A DNA stretch of 64,000 nucleotides from contig RPFO01000080.1 of the NCBI GenBank assembly GCA_009746045.1, positions 10,354,242 to 10,418,241 on the forward strand. The letters are read 5' to 3'. The notes under the pieces were generated by a model. The model did no database searches and was not told the DNA's origin. It saw only the letters and a program-made list of their open reading frames with translations. Of this stretch, positions 54,858 through 64,000 are shown piece after piece; positions within the stretch are counted from its first letter, which is position 1; each line of letters opens with the position of its first letter. Both the position numbers and the translations under genes were made by a program. The DNA is from Mesostigma viride. Lineage: Eukaryota > Streptophyta > Mesostigmatophyceae > Mesostigmatales > Mesostigmataceae.

Positions 54858-57275
54858 TCGCCAAAAGGCCCCCGAGTTTCGCGCCTACTTCCACCCCAAC
54901 CGGAGTGATACTGAGGAGTCCGTCGCGGCCCAGCTTGGTGTCGCCGCCAAAGGGGGCAGCGACATCATCGTGCACACAGTTCAGGCCTAGGTCTATAGAG
55001 ACGCATCCGACCAATGTGGCGCTGAAGGTGGATTGCCACAATTGTGATGCCTTCAATGCTGTCACCAAGGCTAGCATCTTTGAGGCCGTCGGCGACTAGG
55101 CGTTCCCTGACCTTCTTGCGTCCACGGACAGCAGCCTGCTACGGCGAACCCACTCAACTCTCCTTCCTCATGGAGGATGGGACGTTCGCCGACGTCCCTC
55201 CCCGCACGGGAACCCAGCAAGGTGACCCCCTCGGCCCCTTTTACCTGTCCGCCCCGCTGCAGAGGCTCTCCAGGGTGTCCACGCTGCGCACCCGGATGTC
55301 GTGCTCCTCGCCTATATATGGACGATATATCCATGCCCTTGGCCCGGCCGACGCTGTGGTTGCCGCCCTGGCTGCCCTTGAAGTGGCCATGGCGGCCATC
55401 AGTACCTAAGTTCGGCTCACCCTCCCAAAGTGTGCAGTCTTTTCGCCCCAGGGGGACTGCCCTGGCTTCCCTGCGGCTATCCCGGGGGCATTGGAGCGGG
55501 CGCGTGGTTTCTTGTGCCTGGGCGTCCAGGGCTGCACATGGGTGACCCTGACTACGTCGACGAGGAGCTCAGGGCCACCGTGGAACAGCGCACCCATGTC
55601 CTCGATCGAGACTTGGGCGCGCCTGAAGGACCCCCAGACCAAAGGGCTCCTCCTGTGGTTTTGCGCCCACCCGCGGGTGGTTCACTGGCTCCGTGGCGCT
55701 CCCCCCCACTTGGTGCGGCTTGCCGTGGAAGGCCACGACGAGCGCATTCAGGCCAGCTTGCAGCTGCTCCTTCCCGGCCCTAGCCTGCCAGCTCACTCCG
55801 TGCGCTTGGCCACCCTCCCCTGCCACATGGGCGGGTGTGAGCTCACCCGCGCCGCCCGCCTCGATCGCCCCCGCCGCCTTCCTCGGCTCTGTTGCTCGAT
55901 CAGGCCTGCCAGGGCGGAGATCCGCCGGTTGGTCCCCAGCGCGCCGTCAGCGCCATTCCCGACTTGGTCACCCCATCCCCCTTCCCCTTTGTGCAGGCTG
56001 TGCAGGATTCTTACCTTGGGCCGGATCCAGCAGGCCTGCGACCTCGTCCGCCCCGCCCAGGCCGTCCATGGTCGCCTGCCCCCGGGGGCACGCCCGGCGT
56101 GTCCACTGTCGTCAGTCCTAGTGTCTTCCCTGCCTGCGTTCATGAAAACCAACAAAAGACCTACGCGGGTATACTACACTGTGCCGACTGGATGGGTCTG
56201 CATGCGAGCTTGAACGATCAGGGGAAGGCTTGGCTTCACTCCGTTTCCCTTGAGGGGAGCGTGGGGTCCGCATTCCTGCGCGCCCTCCCCATGAGCCCTC
56301 TGTTCAGGCTGGTGCCGGCCCTTTACGCCATCGCTCTCCGCCACCAGCTGTTTAATTGCCCCGCAACCTCTCATCATGCATGGCAGGTGCGTCCTGCGGC
56401 ATGCAGCTGCGGGCTTGCTCTGGATACTACTGGGACGCACTACATCGATCGCGTGCACTGATGGGTGGCCAGCAGAACCAGAACTGGTTCCTCTATCTCC
56501 ACACCGCTCTCCTCCGGGTGGTGTGTGCCATGGTTCGGTCGGTCTTTCCCCACTCCACCATCAAGTACGAACACCGCGGATGGGGCCGCCCTTTACTCAC
56601 CCAACCACCGCCCCGACATTACCGTGCTTGACTACGACGGGCAGGGTTGCCACCTGCTCATCGATGTCTTCGTGGCTCGGCCGCTCTCCGGTCGGCACAT
56701 CCTCCGGGCGGATGTGAATGCCGGCGCTGCTGCGGGTGCTGCCGCTGTGGCTGAGCGCGACAAGTATGCCTCCTACGGCAATGTGGGGCCCCACCGGGTC
56801 ATCCCCTTTGTAATTAATTGAGGAGTTCGGGGCCATGGGCCCCAAGACAGCGGAGCTTTTCCACGAGTCCTGCCAGCGCCGTGAAGACCGCCTCGACCTC
56901 GAGGGTCAGACCGCCCCGTGGTCTGCCCGCACGTGGTCCTCGTATTGGCGGCATGCAGCGCCTAGCTGTCACTCGCCCTCACTCGCACCGTGGCTGATGT
57001 GTTATTCCGCCGCACCCGCACCCGGGCCGACTTTGTCGCCACCCATGCGGTCTAGATCCCTCCCAGGCCTGCATGGTGGGCCGGCAGCGCTGACAGTTGT
57101 TGCGTGTCGTAGTTTCATGTGATGTAGTTAGTCGTATACCTTGTGCAGCTGGCGTGATCCTTGGATGTCCGTGTCAGATTACTATTATAATTTCTTCAGG
57201 GTTCTACTTCTTTTCGGGGGTTTTCCTTATGTTGGCACATGCCCATCATCTCACCTCCGTAATCTATCATTCTCA
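54858..57275 (+). pseudogene. 5'-truncated copy of the RLE-type LINE
   Basis: Matches ORF2 and the 3' UTR of the element at 22683-24990 from GCCAAAAGGCCCCCGAGTTT onward. It keeps recognisable RT and endonuclease text but is broken in many frames. Besides substitutions the differences are small insertions, notably four-base ones: CGATCGA at 55603, GCATGCA at 56399 and 56951, TCGATCG at 56445, TTAA at 56810. Its 3' end meets the 3' end of the next copy. Confidence 0.9.
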
Positions 57276-58829
57276 AATATATATTCATTGAGAATGATAG
57301 ATTACGGAGGTGAGATGGGCATGCAACATAAGGAAAAACCCGATAACTGGGAGAATAACCCTGAAGAACTTATAATAGTAATCTGACACGGACATCCAAG
57401 GATCACGCCATGCAGCTGCTCAAGGTACAACTAACTATACATCACAAAACTACACGCGGCAACAGCGCTGCCTGGGAGGGATCTAGACCGCATGGGTGGC
57501 AACAAAGTCGGCCCGGGTGCGGGTGCGGCGGAATAACACATCAGCCACGGTGCGAGTGAGGGCGAGTGACAGGCGCTGCCGCCAATACGAGGACCACGTG
57601 CGGGCCGACCACGGGGCGGTCTGACCCTCGAGGTCGAGGCGGTCTTCACGGCGCTGGCAGCACTCGTGGAAAAGCTCCGCTGTCTTGGGGCCCATGTGGC
57701 CCCGAACTCCTCAAGGACAAAGGGGATCGATGACCTGGTGGGGCCCCACATTGCCGTAGGAGGCAAACTTGTCGATCGCGCTCAGCCACAGCGGCATGCA
57801 GCAGCGCCGGCATCCACATCCGCCCGGAGGATGTGGCGACCGGAGAGCGGCCGAGCCACGGAGACATCGATGAGCAGGTGGCAACCCTGCGCCCGTCGTA
57901 GTCAAGCACGGTAATGTCGGGGCGGTGGTGGGGTGAGTAGAGGGCGGCCCCATCCGCGTCCTCGCACTTGATGGTGGAGTGGGGAAAGACCGACCGAACC
58001 ATGGCACACACCACCCGGCGGAGGAGAGCGGTATGGAGATAGAGATACACATTTCCATCACCATTCATCTTCATCATCCTGAACGACTCGAACACGCGGA
58101 CAAGATCACGGCAGGCTCGAGCTACCATGGTCCGGATTCTCCCGATTTCTGGCCTCAGTGCGCTGGTTGTCTCCTTGATAGAGGAACCAGTTCTGGTTCT
58201 GCTGGCCACCCATGCACGCGATGTAGTGCGTCCCAGTAGTATCCAGAGCAAGCCCGCAGCTGCCGCAAGACGCACCCGCGGTGATGAGAGGTTGCGGGGC
58301 AATTAAACAGCTGGTGGCGGAGAGCGATGGCGTAAAGGGCCGGCACCAGCCTGAACAAAGGGCTCATGGGGAGGGCGCGCAGGAATGCGGACCCCACGCT
58401 CCCCTCAAGGGAAACGGAGTGAAGCCAAGCCTTCCCCTGATCGTTCAAGCTCGCATGCAGACCCATCCAGTCGGCGCAGAGTAGTATACCCGCGTAGGTC
58501 TTTTGTTGTTTTTCATGAACGCAGCCAGGGAAGACACTAGGACTGACGACAGTGGACACGCCGGGCGTGCCCTGGGGCAGGCGACGACCGGTGGACGGCC
58601 TGAGCGGGGCGGACGAGGTCGCAAGCCTACTGGATCCCAAGGTAAGAATCCTGCACAGCCTGCACAAAGGGTCCGAAGGGGGATGCATGGGGCCGGTGAC
58701 CAAGTCGGGAATGGCGCTGACGGCGCTGGGGACCAACCGGCGGATCTCCGCCTGGCAGGCCTGAGCAACAGAGCCGAGGAAGGCGGCGGGGGCGATCGAG
58801 GCGGGCGGCGCGGGTGAGCCCACACCCGC
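57276..58829 (-). pseudogene. second LINE copy, 3' part, tail to tail
   Basis: Same family as 22683-24060, minus strand. It begins with AATATATATTCATTGAGAAT, facing the previous copy, so the two form an inverted pair around an 11-bp centre near 57276. Four-base insertions include GATCGAT at 57725, TCGATCG at 57772, GCATGCA at 57794 and ATGCATG at 58683. It is split by a SINE-like insert at 58045 and ends at the hAT-like insertion; the remainder is 61866-63080. Confidence 0.9.
58045..58176 (-). mobile_element. SINE-like insertion with target duplication
   Basis: 132 bp inserted into the LINE copy and flanked by GATAGAG (58038-58044 and 58177-58183); the intact LINE has one GATAGAG here. Read on the minus strand it starts AAGGAGACAACCAGCGCAC and contains GTTCGAGTC, close to a Pol III B box. 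This copy defines the element's borders. Confidence 0.8.
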
Positions 58830-61800
58830 CAGAGTTCCATTATACGTAATACGCAATTATACGCGCGGGGTCCGTATAATAGATAATATGGTATATAATA
58901 CGGTATAATACGCGATTATACGCGACCACTTGATTTCGTCGTTTTGGGGGTTGTTTCATGCATTTTGATATCATTTCAAGCAGTCCACATGTTTCTGACA
59001 CTAAATTACACATGATACATGGGTTGCCACTGCTCAGCAGTGCTCAGCAAGCAGCTTGGGAACACTGGATGTGTAAACCGGGGTTCACGAGGAGCTAGAT
59101 TACCTATGCATTATTGTCATTATACCCTAAAAAACGACGCCAAATGAAATGGAAAGATGAAAAAAGCAAAAGAAGTAAGATGGCTATGCTAATTCCATGC
59201 AAGCAGGTCCTGGGCATCTCCATGTTTCTTGTATGCATGAGGAGCACACAAGAAGAAGGCTGACTTTGGCGAGCAAAACAAGAAATAGTGGCTAGATCTA
59301 GCCAGAAAACCACTTGTTTCGAGATGTTTTTTTACAAGAAAAAACATCGCGTTGTCAAGCTTATCATATTTATAAACAATGCCAAGCACTACGTCACTGC
59401 TTTCGATGAAGCATAAGCTAATAGCAGACAAATCTGGTCCAAAATCTGCATGTCGTAGTGGTATTCCCCAACCATCACAAGCCAATTTATGCGTAGAGGC
59501 AGTAAAGCAACCAAAAGACAAGCAGAAAACCTCCATTAATTACAGGTCTACGATTATTTTACAATCCACCCAACAACTTGATATAGTACAATGAACTCGT
59601 GAACGGGATAGCACGTACCACATCAAAACCGCATATTACCTTTCTTGACGGAGCCAGCATGCCCACCTGATGGACGTAGCTGCGAGCCTTTCCTGGCCGT
59701 CGTCGCTTATAAATCATGTAAGGAATAACGTGAAACCTCTATCCGCGTTCAAATGTAGGGGCATTTCCCGCCTATCAACAGTTAGCACATGCACGGTCGC
59801 CACCTGGTTGCTGAAACGAGGTTGCCGCATCGAGCAGAAGGTCGAGACATATCTGCGCACATCCAAACGTTGTCTGGCCAAGGATATAAGCTTTTCAAGA
59901 CCTAAGGATCATGCCTACAAAATTTCAGTTGAAAATGTAAAGCGGCCATGCTTTCGTACCAGTAAGTTTTCTGTGTGACTCGGTGCATGGCTGCCCGAGA
60001 GGCAAGGGCAGACACCTAAACAGCATGGAGGGTTGCCAACTTGCCATGCATGCTACAGTGTAGCTTGCTTTTAAGATCCTTGTGTCTCACGGTCGCCAAA
60101 TGTCATCCAGTTGATGGTTTCCGTAGTGTTTCTAAGTTCCCTTGCTTTCCCGCCTTGGTTCCCGCACGAAAAATTTGGCTGCCGGACCTCGGTTGGACCG
60201 CAAAAACCCATAATACTCCCGCTTATACGCGTTATTCGCCATATTATACCAGAGTTCAATCATACGCAATACGCGGTTATACGCGCGGGGTCCGTATAAT
60301 GGATAATACGGTATAATACGGTATAATACGGTATTATCCGGAAATTATACGCAAATACTGGATTTCGTCGCTTTTGGGGTTGTTTCATGCATTTTGATAT
60401 CATTTCAAGCAGTCCACATGTTTCTGACACTAAATTACACATGATACATGGGTTGCCACTGCTCAGCAGTGCTTGGGAACACTGCCGGACGTGTAAACCG
60501 GGGTTCACGAGGAGCTAGATTACCTATGCATTATACCCTAAAAAACAACGCCAAATGAAATGGAAAGATGAAAAAAGCAAAAGAAGTAAGATGGCTATGC
60601 TAATTCCATGCAAGCAGGTCCTGGGCATCTCCATGTTTCTTGTATGCATGAGGAGCACACAAGAAGAAGGCTGACTTTGGCGAGCAAAACAAGAAATAGT
60701 GGCTAGATCTGGCCAGAAAACCACTTGTTTCGAGATGCTTTTAGCAAGAAAAAACATCGCGTTATCAAGCTTATCATATTTATAAACAATGCCAAGCACT
60801 ACGTCACTGCTTTCGATGAAGCATAAGCTAATAGCAGACAAATCTGGTCCAAAATCTGCATGTCGTAGTGGTATTCCCCAACCATCACAAGCCAATTTAT
60901 GCGTAGAGGCAGTAAAGCAACCAAAAGACAAGCAGAAAACCTCCATTACAGGTATACGATTATTTTACAATCCACCCAACAACTTGATACAGTACAATGA
61001 ACACGTGAACAGGATAGCACGTACCACATCAAAACCGCATATTACCTTTCTTGACGGAGCCAGCATGCCCACCTGATGGACGTAGCTGCGAGCCTTTCCT
61101 GGCCGTCGTCGCTTATAAATCATGTAAGGAATAACGTGAAACCTCTATCCGCGTTCAAATGTAGGGGCATTTCCCGCCTATCAACAGTTAGCACATGCAC
61201 GGTCGCCACCTGGTTAATTGCTGAAACGAGGTTGCCGCATCGAGCAGAAGGTCGAGACACATCCGCGCACATCCCAACGCTGCCTGGCCAAGGATATAAG
61301 CTTTTCAAGACCTAAGGATCATGCCTAAAATGTAAAGCGGCCATGCTTTCGTACCAGTAAGTTTTCTGTATGACTTCAATATTCAGTGCATGGCTGCCCG
61401 AGAGGCAAGGGCAGACACCTAAACAGCATGGAGGGTTGCCATGCTACAGTGTAGCTTGCTTGTAAGATCCTTGTGTCTCACGGTCGCCAAATGTCAACCA
61501 GTGGATGGTTTCCGTAGTGTTTCTAAGTTCCCTTGCTTTCCCGCCTTGGTTCCCGCACGAAAAATTTGGCTGCCGGACCTCGGATGAGCGCGAAAACCCC
61601 ATGATACGCGCGCTGATACGTGTTATTCGCCGTATTATACGTAAAAATACGCAAATCGTATTAAACGGATAAAAATTATACGCTCGACCTTGTATAACGC
61701 GTATTATACCGTATTATACCGTATAATACGCCGTATAATTGAACACTGTATTATACGTAAAAATACGCAAATCGTATAAAACGGATAAAAAATTATACGC

Positions 61801-61865
61801 TCGACCTTGTATAACGCGTATTATACCGTATTATACCGTATAATACGCCGTATAATGGAACACTG
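58830..61865. mobile_element. hAT-like DNA transposon, dimeric
   Basis: A 3036-bp insert in the LINE copy with an 8-bp target duplication ACACCCGC (58822-58829 and 61866-61873). Termini are CAGAGTTCCATTATACG and, on the other strand, CAGTGTTCCATTATACG, fitting hAT ends (CAGNG) and hAT 8-bp duplications. The interior is two head-to-tail copies of about 1.4 and 1.6 kb; a second left end (CAGAGTTCAATCATACG) starts at 60250. The right end is itself doubled (61634-61748 and 61751-61865). Ends are packed with TATACG/CGTATA palindromes. No transposase is found, so it would depend on one elsewhere. Confidence 0.85.
59100..59960. other. shared interior of the hAT-like dimer, first copy
   Basis: Nearly identical to 60528-61370, including a minus-strand ORF (59189-59536; extended to 140 codons in the second copy) with LACDGWGIPLRHADFG near residue 18. 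The two copies differ by small insertions, so neither ORF is clearly preserved. I do not recognise the protein; it may be captured host sequence. Confidence 0.4.
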
Positions 61866-63080
61866 ACACCCGCCCATGCGGTAGGGGAGGGTGGCCAAGC
61901 GCATGGAGTGAGCTGGCACTTTAGGGTTAAGGGTTTAGGGTTTAGGGTTTAGTTAGGGTTTAGGGTTCAGTTAGGGTTTAGTAGGGTTTAATAGGGTTTA
62001 GGGTTTAGGGTTTAGGGTTTAGGGTTTAGGGTTAGGGCCGGGGAGGAGCACCTGCAAGGCGGCCTGAATGCGCTCGTCATGGCCTTCCGCGGCAAGCCGC
62101 ACCAAGTGGGGGGGAGCGCCACGGAGCCAGTGAACCACCCGCAGGTGGGCGCAAAAAGTACAGCAATACTGACCACAGGAGGAGCCCTTTGGTCTGGGGG
62201 TCCTTCAGGCGCGCCCAAGTCTCGAGGACACGGGTGCGCTGTTCCACGGTGGCCCGGAGCTCCTCGTCGACGTAGTCAGGGTCACCCACAGGGACGCCCA
62301 GGCACGAGAAACCACGTACCCGCGCCAATGCCCCCTGGATAGCCGCGGGGAAGCAAGAGCAGTCCCCCTGGGGCGAAAAGACTGCACACTTGGGGAGGGT
62401 GAGCCGAACTTAGGTACTGATGGCCGCCATGGCCACTTCAAGGGCAGCCAGGGCGGCAACCACAGCGTCGGCCGGGCCAAGGGCATGGATATATCGTCCA
62501 TATAGGCGAGGAGCACGACATCCGGGTGCGCAGCGTGGACACCTTGGAGAGCCTCATTGTGCAGCGGGGCGGACAGGTAAAATTAAAGGGGCCGAGGGGG
62601 TCATGACCTTGCTGGGTTCCCGTGCGGGAAGCGACGTCGGCGAACGTCCCATCCTCCATGAGGAAGGAGAGTTGAGTGGCGGTTCGCCGTAGCAGGCTGC
62701 TGTCCACGTACGCAAGAAGGTCAGGGAACGCCTAGTCGCCGACGGCCTCAAAGATGCTAGCCTTGGTGACAGCATTGAACGCATTGTGGCAATCCACCTT
62801 CAGCGCCACATGGGTCGGATGCGTCTCCAGGTAGGCCTGAACTGTGTGTGCACACGATGATGCATGTCGCTGCCCCCTTTGGTGGCGACGCCAAGCTGGG
62901 CCGCGACGGACTCCTCAGTAAGACAGTAACACTCCGGCTGGGGCAGAAAACTAGGCGCGAAACTCGGGGGCCTTTTGGCGACAAATGACCTTACTCATGC
63001 ACCAGCTTGCGTAGGACCTCGCCGCACTAAGCAATGGGACGAACGCGGCCAGAAGGCGGGGGGACGTCTTCTTTCAGGAG
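61866..63080 (-). pseudogene. second LINE copy, continuation after hAT insert
   Basis: Resumes exactly where 58829 stopped (ACACCCGCC duplicated) and follows the 24060-25080 part of ORF2, including the region encoding the RT catalytic site. It is broken by a telomere-repeat patch at 61919 and by small insertions such as ACGTACG at 62706 and ATGCATG at 62860. It ends at CTTTCAGGAG. Confidence 0.88.
61919..62037. repeat. interstitial telomere-type repeats (TTTAGGG)
   Basis: About 16 copies of TTTAGGG and close variants (TTAGGG, TTTAGTAGGG), all in one orientation, inserted in the LINE copy between GAGCTGGCA and AGGGCCGGGG. The intact LINE reads GGCAGGCTAGGGCC here, so the right junction shares TAGGG with the repeat and the insertion replaced a few bases. 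Confidence 0.92.
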
Positions 63081-64000
63081 TCTCATAAATATGCAGGGTA
63101 GGCCATGTATAACTGCCGTCAAAGTCAGGGGGGTCAAGACGCGCGTTTTCATTTTTGGTAGAATGTGCATTTTGAATTATGTTATAAGACCTACTAGGCA
63201 CCTACCACTTCAGGGATGATAAACAATTAGTTGCTGAACAGTTTGCCGAGCCATTGGGGTCATCATGTGGGTGGGCCGTGTATACCAGCAGCTCAGTACA
63301 CCTAGTACAGCCCCGGCCATAGGGTAACCGTTGGTAAAAAGCAACCAAGCCAGGGGGTAGGGGTGGGCATACTACCTACTACTGAATATGGCCACCAACC
63401 ATGCCCTACAATACATTTCCCTTCCACTACAATGATGGGGGAACATCACTGCATCATTGTCACACTGCCCTTACATGGCACCTATGTGCAGGTGCCACCT
63501 TGTCCATGCACATAGGTAACGTCGGTGCCGGTGGTACGGATACCCTACGCAAGGCATGCATTCTAGGAGGCAGCCACCAACAAACTAGTGATGTTGAGCC
63601 TATTCAGCCTGCCCTAGCAAGGATAAACTAGGCCTAAGCTGCTATAGCTTGCCAGGCGGTGATGGCCAGCACACCTGGTGGCACATGCTGTAAATGGGAA
63701 GCTTTTACTCACCAGTTACGTGCTTGATGATGCGGGGGGTGGCTTTCAGTGGGCGGGTGCAGGGGTATAGGGGAACCTCGACGTTGTGGGGCGGTAGGGT
63801 GGTTTCAGTAGTGGGTGGTTTGCGATGTTGCCGGTGTGGAATGAGGTGGTGGAGGTAATACGGCGGAAGGGTGGACGTCACATAGGTTGCTTCTAAAGGG
63901 GGGCTCAAGGTGGATGGTCGGGTGGGTCATCGTATGGTTTGGGGAGGACGGAGGGCGGTGTTACGGTGTTGTGGGGGACCTCAGCGTCAGTGCCGGTGGG
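63081..64000. other. non-coding, unrecognised
   Basis: No gene or known element is seen. It is moderately repetitive at short scale (ACTACC/CACCTA tracts near 63370 and a G-rich end from 63720). The window ends inside it. Confidence 0.4.

Noticed and set aside
55601-55610. CTCGAG to CTCGATCGAG as a restriction-site fill-in cloning artefact
   Set aside because: It fits XhoI fill-in alone, but most other insertions arise at non-palindromic trinucleotides, so cloning cannot explain the set.
59189-59536. hAT transposase exon
   Set aside because: No hAT dimerisation or DDE motifs could be recognised; left as unrecognised sequence in the dimer.

Overview
This is nuclear DNA of a eukaryote. It has spliceosomal introns with GTAAGT-type donors and TTGCAG-type acceptors, LINE, LTR, CACTA-like, hAT-like and SINE-like elements, long microsatellites, and fragments of organelle-type genes. 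A run of plant-type telomere repeats (TTTAGGG) and a LEA-like gene suggest a green alga or related photosynthetic lineage. The species cannot be named from the sequence.

Layout. (1) 1-16.4 kb: three small ORFs and one long multi-exon gene of unknown function. A GC-rich hairpin motif recurs through its introns and one coding minisatellite. Three transposons sit in its exons: a solo LTR, a fold-back element and a 5-kb CACTA-like element. All three have target-site duplications, and removing each restores a common reading frame. (2) 16.4-22.5 kb: repeat-rich spacer, then an intronless LEA-like gene. (3) 22.7-30.9 kb: a near-complete non-LTR retrotransposon on the minus strand. It carries PHD-finger ORF1, RING/zinc-finger/RT/restriction-like-endonuclease ORF2, and an upstream array of eight 231-bp monomers. 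(4) 31-35.7 kb: repeat-rich spacer. (5) 35.8-39.5 kb: one very long exon encoding 23 cysteine-rich repeats. (6) 41.0-41.5 kb: abutting atp1 and rps1 fragments that look mitochondrial. (7) 43-47 kb: LINE tails, inverted repeats and TTAA tracts. (8) 47.2-54.3 kb: two ordinary genes transcribed divergently, a full-length cytochrome P450 with a mitochondrial-type presequence and a SAM-dependent methyltransferase. (9) 54.9-63.1 kb: two damaged copies of the region-3 retrotransposon, tail to tail. One is split by a dimeric hAT-like insert and also holds a SINE-like insert and a telomere-repeat patch.

The most unusual signal is how the retrotransposon copies differ. Alongside substitutions there are many four-base insertions. 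Each is built from a one- to three-base direct duplication plus inverted-complement bases, giving results such as GCATGCA, TCGATCG and GGCCGG. The same insertion type appears in unrelated repeats across the window. Several reading frames here break at runs of six Gs, in one case demonstrably one G short of sister repeats, so some apparent pseudogenes may be assembly errors.
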